DNA from: Streptomyces chartreusis
GTDB taxonomy: Bacteria; Actinomycetota; Actinomycetes; Streptomycetales; Streptomycetaceae
DNA: 64,000 nt
Direction of reading: 5' to 3'
Assembly (NCBI RefSeq): GCF_008704715.1
Contig: NZ_CP023689.1
Location: 1,426,001 to 1,490,000, forward strand
The notes under the pieces were generated by a model. It made no database searches. It was not told the origin of the DNA and saw nothing but the letters and a program-made list of their open reading frames with translations. The translations under genes and the position numbers were made by a program. Shown piece after piece: positions 24,843 through 30,765 of this stretch (position 1 is the stretch's first letter; every line of letters starts with the position of its first letter).

Positions 24843-26393
24843 TCAAAGGTAGCTTGCGCTACTAGCCTTGGATACTTCTCTCTGCTTCGTCGGCAGGAAC
24901 CGTTTGACCGCACTGCCCACCGCGTCCACAAGGTCGTCATGCGGGGCTCTCGGGAAGGCGCACATCTGCTCCTCCAACTCCCGCAGCCGGCGGGCATGCA
25001 GCACCCGGCCCCGCTGGTAGTGGTTCAGGACCCCCTCGGCCCTGGTGAACTTCGGTTCCGACTGCGACACCGTCTTCACCTTGACCGGCATGTGATGAAA
25101 CACGGACTGCCAGGTGTCCTGACCCTGGTTCACCTCGAGCAGGATCAGCCCGACCTGCGGCCACTCGTCGAGGAGCGCCAGGACCCGCTCCCTCATATGC
25201 ACCCCGGGCGGGATCTTCACGGCCAGCGCCTCATGCACGGTGCAGCGGCGCGCCTGCGCCGACCACGACACCACGGCCAAGCCGGTGAAGTCGGAGCCCT
25301 TCTTCGCCGTGACCGCGGGGTCGATCGACAGCATCATGTGCGTGACCGGATCCGGGCCGTCCGGGCCCGGGTAGCGGAAGTCGTCCGGCACCCACAGCGC
25401 ACCGTCAGCGCCCATCGGATCGTTGGCATAGTTCTTCGCGAACGACCGCGTCGCTTCGATGGACTTCAGGTAGCCGATGGGCCACTTCGCCGGCCACACG
25501 CTGCGCTCGTAGCCGCCCGCCGTCTTGATGATCGGGGGCGTGTAGTGGGCGGCGAAGCCCTCCTCGCTGATCCATGCAGCGGTCTCGACGCCGCGGGCGT
25601 GCTTCACCAGCTGGTGGACGATGCTGCCCGGCATGGTGACTGTGCCGGAGATGACCACCCTCGCGTACACGTTGAGGGGGAGGATCGAGTCGACGAGGGT
25701 GGTGCGCCGCTTCCGGGCCAGCTCCAGCGAGTACGACGACTCGTCCGGTTCGATGTCGTCGCACAGGATGAGGTCGGGTCGCCGTTCCTCGACCTTCATG
25801 CCGAGGTTGGAGGAATCGATGCCGCGGGCCGCGAACACGAATCCGTTGCGGGCAATGAACATGGACTGGGTGTCGGCGACATTCCCGCCCGACGGCCGCT
25901 TCGCCGGGCTGCACAAGTCGGGAAAGTCCTGGCGCAGCAGCGGGTTCGTGTCCAGCTCCCGCTTGAAGGTGCTCAGGTGCGTCTCCGCCTGGGTGGCCGA
26001 GGACGCGAACGCCGCGGCGAACCTGACGTGACCGTGCGCCGCAGCCCACATCGGCAGGATCAGGAACCACCAGGTGGACTTCCCCATGTTGCGGGGGGCG
26101 ATGTAGGCGTCACGGTGCACGGCCGGCTGCCTGGGCGGCCGCACCCAAGAACGCGCGGCGCGGCACCAGTCGAGGTGGGCATCCCCGAACGTGATGCGCC
26201 CTTCGGCATCGCGGAGATGGTGGCGCAGGTAGGTGAGGCCGAAGAGGAGAGGGTCGAGACGTGTGAGCGTGCGACGGCCTTCAGGGTTGGCGAGGAGCTT
26301 GGCGTCGAACTGGGCAAGGTGGGCTGCCAGGCCGAACGTCTCGGCGTCGAGGCCGCCCAGGTATGCGGGCGGTGTGCGGGTTGGGGCCGTCAC
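24843..26393 (-). CDS. terL: terminase large subunit, 516 aa
   Basis: The packaging motor. The ATPase half has a variant Walker A APRNMGKST at about residue 100 and Walker B LILCDDIEPDESS at about 208. The nuclease half begins MMLSIDPAVTAKKGSDFTG at about 355, placing the first metal-binding Asp, and has HDDLVDAVG at about 484 with the final acidic pair. Both halves are complete. The enzyme should cut concatemers and translocate DNA into the prohead with the small subunit. The gene is followed by portal at an 18-base gap. Confidence 0.93.
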   Translation of the reverse strand: MTAPTRTPPAYLGGLDAETFGLAAHLAQFDAKLLANPEGRRTLTRLDPLLFGLTYLRHHLRDAEGRITFGDAHLDWCRAARSWVRPPRQPAVHRDAYIAPRNMGKSTWWFLILPMWAAAHGHVRFAAAFASSATQAETHLSTFKRELDTNPLLRQDFPDLCSPAKRPSGGNVADTQSMFIARNGFVFAARGIDSSNLGMKVEERRPDLILCDDIEPDESSYSLELARKRRTTLVDSILPLNVYARVVISGTVTMPGSIVHQLVKHARGVETAAWISEEGFAAHYTPPIIKTAGGYERSVWPAKWPIGYLKSIEATRSFAKNYANDPMGADGALWVPDDFRYPGPDGPDPVTHMMLSIDPAVTAKKGSDFTGLAVVSWSAQARRCTVHEALAVKIPPGVHMRERVLALLDEWPQVGLILLEVNQGQDTWQSVFHHMPVKVKTVSQSEPKFTRAEGVLNHYQRGRVLHARRLRELEEQMCAFPRAPHDDLVDAVGSAVKRFLPTKQREVSKASSASYL

Positions 26394-26394
26394 G

Positions 26395-26637
26395 TCAGTT
26401 GCCTTCGTCGACTTCGACGTCGAACTCCTCGACCTCTGTCTCGACGCGCAGCATCACCATCCCGACCGGCGGCGGGACGTCGCCGTCGTCGCGGCGGATC
26501 CGGATTGGGGCGACGATCTCGTAGCCCTGGAAGGTGAGCCGGTCGCGGAGGTGCTGGGTGAGGGCGGCGCGATAGCCGCCGTCATGCTGAAGCCAGGACG
26601 GGACCAGGGAGTTGAGGTAGTAGCCGCTGCGGGTCAT
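26395..26637 (-). CDS. hypothetical protein between terminase genes, 80 aa
   Basis: ATG at 26637 overlaps the small terminase stop as ATGA. The product begins MTRSGYYLNSLVPSWLQHDG and has YRAALTQHLRDRLTFQGYEIV, then a Val/Glu-rich strand region. It could be an accessory of packaging. I do not recognise a family. The next ATG would lose the aromatic N-terminus, so the coupled start is preferred. Confidence 0.62.
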   Translation of the reverse strand: MTRSGYYLNSLVPSWLQHDGGYRAALTQHLRDRLTFQGYEIVAPIRIRRDDGDVPPPVGMVMLRVETEVEEFDVEVDEGN

Positions 26638-27236
26638 CCGTCGCCGCCGTCGATGATCTGCTGCTCCTCCAGTTGCATCTGCGCCTTGGCGTCGCGGAGC
26701 ATCTCCTGCAGCTCGAGATCCTGCTGCGTGGTTTCGGTGACGGTGGCGTCGACCTTGACGGGCATGTCGAGGCCGAGGATGCGGCGGAGGGCCTCGCCGT
26801 TCCGGAGCCGTGCTTCCTCGATCTTCACGAGGCGGTCGATGGCGGCAAGGACGGGGCCGTCGTCGAGGAGAGGGACGCCGTCGTCGAGCTTGATGATGCG
26901 GCCATTGTTGACGGTGATGTGCTCGCGCTCCAGCACCTTGTGTGCGGCTTCCTCGAGGCCGTCGAGGCGGGCGAGGGCGGCTTCGATGCGGGTGACTTGG
27001 ACGGCGCGCCATTCGTCGACCTTGGGGTCGATGCGGCGGGCGGCTTCCTCGCGGATCATTTCTTTGGCGGTGGTGGCGCTGATCCGGTGGCCGCCGGTGG
27101 GCCCGTTGGGGTCCTGAGTGAGGGCGTCGATCTTGCGGATGCTGAGGCCCTCGAGCGTGAGGTCGAAGACGATCTCCGCGTACTCGGCGCGCTTGGCGCG
27201 GTTCCTGCGCTTGTATGGGTCTGGTCCGCCGGCCAT
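26634..27236 (-). CDS. terminase small subunit, 200 aa
   Basis: Start at 27236 (MAGGPDPYKRRNRAKRAEYAE) has a GAGGGAG site. An upstream frame to 27302 is possible but starts without one. Residues 20-50 carry a helix-turn-helix-like segment (VFDLTLEGLSIRKIDALTQD). The middle is a long charged helix with EAALARLDGLEEAAHKVLE, followed by RLRNGEALRRILGLDMP. It recognises phage DNA and recruits the large subunit. The position as first gene of the structural block fits. The rest of the assignment comes from the general layout of actinophage small terminases. Confidence 0.75.
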   Translation of the reverse strand: MAGGPDPYKRRNRAKRAEYAEIVFDLTLEGLSIRKIDALTQDPNGPTGGHRISATTAKEMIREEAARRIDPKVDEWRAVQVTRIEAALARLDGLEEAAHKVLEREHITVNNGRIIKLDDGVPLLDDGPVLAAIDRLVKIEEARLRNGEALRRILGLDMPVKVDATVTETTQQDLELQEMLRDAKAQMQLEEQQIIDGGDG

Positions 27237-27413
27237 CACGACTCCCTCGGATCCATTGATTCGTTTGACAATCACTGTCAATACCTTCGAATCGTAGGAC
27301 ATTGAGGCCGATTAGTCGCCCACTCCCCTACCACGCCCCGTCCTTGAGGGGCACCATGGAGGACATGGCAACGACGATGACCGCCGCGCACCGACGCCCC
27401 GGCGAGCGCTGAC

Positions 27414-27602
27414 ATGGTCTCCGCGAAGGGCGGCCGCGCCGGATTCGTCTACCGAACACGCTGGGACACGTACAGGGCCCTGCGCCGGAAGGGCATGTCG
27501 AAGTCGAAGGCCGCCAGGATCAGCAATGAGGGCGTCGCCCGATCCGGGCGGTCCGCCATGGCCCGCAAGGCTGCACGCACCCGCAGACGTAGCAACCGGT
27601 GA
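27414..27602 (+). CDS. small basic protein, 62 aa
   Basis: A very basic product with YRTRWDTYRALRRKGMSKSKAARISNEG, then an Arg-rich tail. Small proteins with this layout (a helix and SKxxAARIxN) recur in actinobacteria and their phages, probably as DNA-binding helix-turn-helix-like units. It lies on the opposite strand to the terminase genes, 177 bases from them. A strong terminator follows 30 bases downstream. Confidence 0.7.
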   Translation: MVSAKGGRAGFVYRTRWDTYRALRRKGMSKSKAARISNEGVARSGRSAMARKAARTRRRSNR

Positions 27603-27631
27603 GATGAGACCACCCGGATGGCGGGTTGGGT

Positions 27632-27666
27632 GAGACCCCCGGAGTATGTGGCGCTCCGGGGGTCTC
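27632..27666 (+). terminator. 13-bp perfect stem terminator
   Basis: Arms 27632-27644 and 27654-27666 pair perfectly around a 9-base loop, 30 bases after the small basic gene. No U-run is needed for a Streptomyces terminator. It may work in both directions and isolates the structural block from the region to the right. Confidence 0.82.
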
Positions 27667-27752
27667 GACATGTTCCCGGGGCGGGGGCCCGTGTGCGGCG
27701 GTAGCCTTCCGGAACTGCGCGCAGGGGGTGCGTGCGATGAGCCGGGGGGCTT

Positions 27753-27959
27753 GTGATGGCTGGTGGCTGTCGTGATTGCCGGACGTGCACGATGCCGGGG
27801 TTCGGCCGGCTGGGGCAAGACTGGATGGTGGGGTTCCTGCACTTGTGCACAGCCGGCATCAGTTGGGTGTTGAAGCGGGGCACGGCGTCGCATTGCCCAC
27901 AGTGCAGGCACCTTCGGTCGCGCCATCGGACCAGGTCCGACGGCTCATACATCGACTGA
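27753..27959 (+). CDS. Cys-rich small membrane-associated protein, 68 aa
   Basis: GTG at 27753 or ATG at 27756, after a GGGGGG-rich ribosome site. The N-terminus has CRDCRTC and the C-terminus CPQCRHL, two zinc-knuckle halves. Between them is a hydrophobic stretch (WMVGFLHLCTAGISWVL) that could be a membrane segment. The C-terminus SRHRTRSDGSYID is basic. I recall small Streptomyces proteins of this layout, but no function is known to me. Confidence 0.68.
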   Translation: MMAGGCRDCRTCTMPGFGRLGQDWMVGFLHLCTAGISWVLKRGTASHCPQCRHLRSRHRTRSDGSYID

Positions 27960-28006
27960 CGGCGACATAGGGGCCGACTCTGCAAGGGGGCGGGCCTTTG
28001 CTGCGC

Positions 28007-28105
28007 CTACTGACCGTAGGCGTCGGACGGGTCGTCGGGCTCGCCGGGCCGGCAGTCCGGGTCGTGTGGGCAGCGGGAACAGCAGCGGTCGCAGTCGCAC
28101 GGCAT
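28007..28105 (-). CDS. Cys-rich microprotein, 32 aa
   Basis: ATG at 28105 with GAAGAGGAG at a good distance. The peptide starts MPCDCDRCCSRCPHDPDC, so 7 Cys fall in the first 18 residues, followed by an acidic GEPDDPSDAYGQ tail. It is likely to bind metal or form disulfides. It starts 3 bases after the stop of an open frame that continues from the upstream gene at 28217-28612. Confidence 0.6.
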   Translation of the reverse strand: MPCDCDRCCSRCPHDPDCRPGEPDDPSDAYGQ

Positions 28106-28216
28106 CGACTACTCCTCTTCAGTGTCGTAGTCGAGGTCGCGGTCGCCCCAGAGGCGGTCCCAGGCGGCGGCCTCTTCGGGGGTCTCCTCCCACGCGGGGA
28201 GCGCAGTGGGGTTGGT

Positions 28217-28612
28217 TCAGGCGGCCTCCGTGTAGGCGGCCTGGAAGAGGGCGGGCTGGGCGAGGTGCTTGGTCTGCTTGTAGCTGACGAGTCCGATGTA
28301 GAGCGCCATGTCGAAGGGGCTGTAGACGTGGACGTGGATCCACTTGCCGGTGGTGCGGTGCTGCACCCAGCAGCGGACGGGCTCGGTGCCGGTGGCGGTG
28401 ATGAACGCCTTCTTGACGTGGCGGCCGTACCAGGACTGGTAGCCGTCTTTGAGGTCGCTGGCGCCGAGGCGGTCGAGGATGTCGCCGGTTCGGACGAGGC
28501 GGCCGGCTTCCAGTTGGGCGGCGATGCGGCCGCTGCGGGCGCGGTAGGCGAGGGCCTTGGTGACGCGCTGGGCTGCGGCGTGGGTCCGGCGGATTTGGGT
28601 GGTGACGTTCAT
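28217..28612 (-). CDS. hypothetical protein, 131 aa (frame continues beyond its stop)
   Basis: Start ATG 28612 (MNVTTQIRRTHAAAQRVTKA). The product is basic in the N-terminal third, then has YQSWYGRHVKKAFITATG and CWVQHRTTGKWIHVHVYSP, an alpha/beta pattern with many aromatics. Its promoter is probably the palindromic site at 28642-28676. After the TGA the same frame stays open for 35 more codons with coding-like composition. No family is recognised. Confidence 0.65.
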   Translation of the reverse strand: MNVTTQIRRTHAAAQRVTKALAYRARSGRIAAQLEAGRLVRTGDILDRLGASDLKDGYQSWYGRHVKKAFITATGTEPVRCWVQHRTTGKWIHVHVYSPFDMALYIGLVSYKQTKHLAQPALFQAAYTEAA

Positions 28613-28641
28613 GCGCGGGTCCCCCTGAGCGGTTCGTTCTC

Positions 28642-28676
28642 TGTGGCTACACAGTATCCATAACCGTGTAGCCACA
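28642..28676. promoter_or_regulatory. 11-bp inverted repeat, divergent operator candidate
   Basis: TGTGGCTACAC at 28642-28652 and its exact reverse complement at 28666-28676 flank a 13-base spacer, in the gap between divergent genes. The arms are AT-richer than their surroundings. The palindrome overlaps the predicted minus-strand promoter, so a bound dimer should repress it. The neighbouring ribbon-helix-helix-like protein is a natural candidate ligand. Confidence 0.7.
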
Positions 28677-28679
28677 CAA
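28651..28679 (-). promoter_or_regulatory. predicted promoter for the leftward gene at 28217-28612
   Basis: On the minus strand TTGTGT (28674-28679) and TACTGT (28651-28656) are separated by 17 bases, a fair sigma-70-like match. The start of transcription would fall near 28644, about 32 bases before the ATG. Both elements sit in the palindrome. Confidence 0.45.
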
Positions 28680-28717
28680 GCTATTCGGGAGAGAAACCCT
28701 GTGGGAACATTGACCGC

Positions 28718-28966
28718 ATGACCGACGCCAGCGACCACACCTTCGTCACCCGCTTCCGCATCCCCCGCCGCATGTGGGACGCCTACGGAACCGCCACCAC
28801 GCGACAGGGCGTTGACCGCAGCGCCGACCTCGTCGACCACGTCCGATCGTTCATCGAGCAGCACGGCAACGACCGCGAGCGCGCCGAGCTCAAGGCGGCC
28901 GAGCAGGAGCTCGCCGAGCGGCGAGCACGCAAGGGTGGCCGCCCTAGGCGGGAAGTCGACCAGTAG
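28718..28966 (+). CDS. ribbon-helix-helix-like DNA-binding protein, 82 aa
   Basis: Short protein with HTFVTRFRIPRRMWDAYGTA near its start: a strand with alternating basic residues followed by a helix, the pattern of Arc/MetJ-type proteins. VDRSADLVDHVRSFIEQHG would be the second helix. The C-terminus is a charged helix ending in Arg-rich KGGRPRREVDQ. It is divergent from 28217-28612 and has the palindrome at 28642-28676 in its upstream region, so autoregulation is likely. The target is not shown. Confidence 0.68.
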   Translation: MTDASDHTFVTRFRIPRRMWDAYGTATTRQGVDRSADLVDHVRSFIEQHGNDRERAELKAAEQELAERRARKGGRPRREVDQ

Positions 28967-29021
28967 CCCCTGATTCACCCAATCCGCCCCGCTCCCCCAC
29001 CTCGAGGGCCACACTGCCGGT

Positions 29022-29216
29022 ATGGCTCTGAGGTTCGCGGTGCAGGCGGATACCGAGGCGGAGTGCGCCCGCGGACTCGCCGAGCTGTGCGACCGGTTGG
29101 GGTTGCGGCCGGCGATGATGCCGCGGCTGCTGACCGACGACCGGTGGATGGCGCGGGCGGTGCCGGGCAAGCCGAAGGCCCCGGCCGAAGACCGGGGCCT
29201 GGAGGATGCGAGCTGA
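29022..29216 (+). CDS. hypothetical protein, 64 aa
   Basis: MALRFAVQADTEAECARGLAE suggests an alpha/beta start, then a helix with LCDRLGLRPAMMPRLLTDDR and a flexible acidic tail. It follows the RHH-like gene by 55 bases on the same strand. The next gene is convergent and begins 6 bases after its stop. No family is recognised. Confidence 0.55.
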   Translation: MALRFAVQADTEAECARGLAELCDRLGLRPAMMPRLLTDDRWMARAVPGKPKAPAEDRGLEDAS

Positions 29217-29222
29217 TCAGGG

Positions 29223-29411
29223 TCAGCGGTCGATGCGGCGGGTCATGACGGCGCCGCCAACGACGGCGATCGCCAGGTATACCGCCAACCCGATGAGCAT
29301 GCCGCTGGTGCTGGGGTCGCCGGGGAGTGCGATCAGAATGAGAGCGATCAGGCCCAGCAGGAGCGGACCGAGGATCACGTACATCCAATACAGGGAGTGA
29401 TAGCGCTCCAT
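29223..29411 (-). CDS. small two-span membrane protein, 62 aa
   Basis: Two hydrophobic segments, VILGPLLLGLIALILIAL (residues 12-29) and GMLIGLAVYLAIAVVGGAV (about 37-55), with a short polar turn between. The N-terminus has Tyr and Trp (MERYHSLYWMY). Probably an inner-membrane hairpin. It is the last gene of the transfer-like module and follows another membrane gene, as Spd-type spread genes do in Streptomyces conjugative plasmids. Confidence 0.7.
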   Translation of the reverse strand: MERYHSLYWMYVILGPLLLGLIALILIALPGDPSTSGMLIGLAVYLAIAVVGGAVMTRRIDR

Positions 29412-29420
29412 CAGTTCCTC

Positions 29421-29939
29421 TCACTTCTCGTTGATGTTCTTGGCCCACACGGACCGGCTGTGGGTCTCGCTGTGCTGCTGGTAGACGTTGCCGCTGTAGT
29501 GCTGGTGGATCTCGGCGGGTGCCGCTTCGCCAGCCCGGCGGAGGAGGCGGGCCGCGGCGAGAGCGAGTGCGGCCAGGCCGCCGAAGAACACGCCGATCAC
29601 TGTGGGGTTGGCGTAGTCGGAGGCCACCATGACGATGCCGATGCCTGCACCGGTGAGAAGGATCATCCCTCCGAAGCAGATCATGCGGACGCTGTCGTCG
29701 GTCGCCTGCTTGCTCATCGCGGCCCGGCCGGGCTGGTCGACGGGGGCTGCGGTCCCGATCTGGGTGCCGTCCTTGTGGCTGGGCAGGTCGGGGTTGTCGT
29801 AGCGGGTCTGCTGCTTCTCGCGGGTGATGGCGTCGTTGAGGGCGGCGAGCATTTCCTCGGCGCGCTCGTTGATGGTGGCGTCTCGGTGGGCCTGCCCGGC
29901 CGCGGGGGCGGTGGGCGTCGGCTCGGGCAGGACGGTCAT
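29421..29939 (-). CDS. membrane protein of the transfer-like module, 172 aa
   Basis: Start 29939 (MTVLPEPTPTAPAAGQ). Residues 1-80 are a soluble polar domain with a charged helix. Two membrane segments follow, MICFGGMILLTGAGIGIVMV and NPTVIGVFFGGLAALALAAA. The C-terminus is polar with HQHYSGNVYQQHSETHSRS. Its size and topology resemble small Spd-like membrane proteins near tra genes in Streptomyces mobile elements, though this is not a diagnostic match. Confidence 0.68.
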   Translation of the reverse strand: MTVLPEPTPTAPAAGQAHRDATINERAEEMLAALNDAITREKQQTRYDNPDLPSHKDGTQIGTAAPVDQPGRAAMSKQATDDSVRMICFGGMILLTGAGIGIVMVASDYANPTVIGVFFGGLAALALAAARLLRRAGEAAPAEIHQHYSGNVYQQHSETHSRSVWAKNINEK

Positions 29940-29952
29940 GACGGGTGGTCTC

Positions 29953-30588
29953 CTAGTCGATTTCGCCGGTGCCGTGGCATACGGAGCAGCGGACGCGGGT
30001 GGCGTCGTGCAGGTGGGTGTCGAGTTGGATGTAGCCGCCGGTGCAGGCGGCGCACGGGTTGACTGGCTCGGGCGTGTAGTTGGGGTCGGGTGTTGTGCCG
30101 CCGGCCTGCCAGCCCCAGGCGGCCCCGATGGCGGCGGCTTTGGCGGCTGCAACGGTGTCGGAGGTGGCTCCGGCGACGGCGGCCTTCGCCGTCTTGATCG
30201 GCCGCTTCACTGCGCGGACGGCCTTGTTCTTGCGGCGCCGGATGGCGGGCTTGATGATCCGCTTCCAGTACACGTCGCCGGCTCGCATGAGGTCGTCGAG
30301 GATGACGTCGGGGTGGAGGGTGCCGGCGAGGACCGCGCCGCCGATCTGGATCGCGAAGGTGTCGTCGTCCTCGGCGCGTTCGCGGCCGGTGCGCACCTCG
30401 TTGATCAGCTTGAGGTGGCCGAGGGTGATGAGGGGCTCTTCCCAGCCGTGGGACTGCCAGCAGTTGCCGCGGACAGGGAGTGCGTCGATGAAGCCGACGC
30501 CGTCGAGGGTGAAGGCTTCAGAGGCGCACTCGGGGCACTGGTAGGGGTGGTCGTTGATGGTCATCTGCTGGATCTTCAGGGTGAGCAT
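29953..30588 (-). CDS. zinc-ribbon protein next to the translocase, 211 aa
   Basis: The N-terminus has CPEC at about residue 18 and one more Cys near 43. A basic linker (KRIIKPAIRRRKNKAVRAVKR) follows, then an Ala-rich hydrophobic helix, and a C-terminal zinc motif CAAC...CSVCHGTG of DnaJ-like type. Start ATG 30588 with a GGAGG site. The 30602-30765 repeat array lies immediately upstream, so the array could also control this gene. Confidence 0.68.
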   Translation of the reverse strand: MLTLKIQQMTINDHPYQCPECASEAFTLDGVGFIDALPVRGNCWQSHGWEEPLITLGHLKLINEVRTGRERAEDDDTFAIQIGGAVLAGTLHPDVILDDLMRAGDVYWKRIIKPAIRRRKNKAVRAVKRPIKTAKAAVAGATSDTVAAAKAAAIGAAWGWQAGGTTPDPNYTPEPVNPCAACTGGYIQLDTHLHDATRVRCSVCHGTGEID

Positions 30589-30601
30589 GTGGGCCTCCTT
30601 T

Positions 30602-30765
30602 CGGTCTGTCAGAGGTCTGTCGTGGGTGGTAAACGTGCAGGTGGGAGGTCTGCCAGAGGTCTGCCGCCGGCTGCCGCGGCCACCGGGCTGCGGCTGTACT
30701 TGGCAGACCTGCGGCAGACCTGTGGCCTGGGCTTATCCGCTGGCTGGCAGACCTGTGTCAGACCT
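30602..30765. repeat. symmetric array of eight GGTCTGNC boxes on an 11-bp grid
   Basis: Forward GGTCTGNC boxes start at 30603, 30614, 30647 and 30658. Reverse-complement boxes start at 30702, 30713, 30746 and 30757. The steps are 11, 33, 11, 44, 11, 33 and 11, every one a multiple of 11. Each forward box mirrors a reverse box about 30683.5, so the array is a perfect dyad in position. Seven boxes end T/C then C, and one ends AC. The last box reaches the first base of the translocase stop codon. Location and repeat size recall the clt sites read by Streptomyces TraB proteins. Partition sites and iterons are alternatives. Confidence 0.9.

Noticed and set aside
24834..27294. Repeat of CCTTCGAATC at about 24835 and 27286
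   Set aside because: Only 10 bases are shared, with no arrangement or context that supports function. Probably chance.
27998..28663. A 221-codon plus-strand open frame
   Set aside because: It overlaps the convincing minus-strand microprotein and the 131-residue gene, and its product is Gly/Val-rich without any pattern.
30602..30765. CRISPR array
   Set aside because: The repeats are 9 bp with an 11-bp period and occur in both orientations. There are no spacers of CRISPR length and no cas genes.
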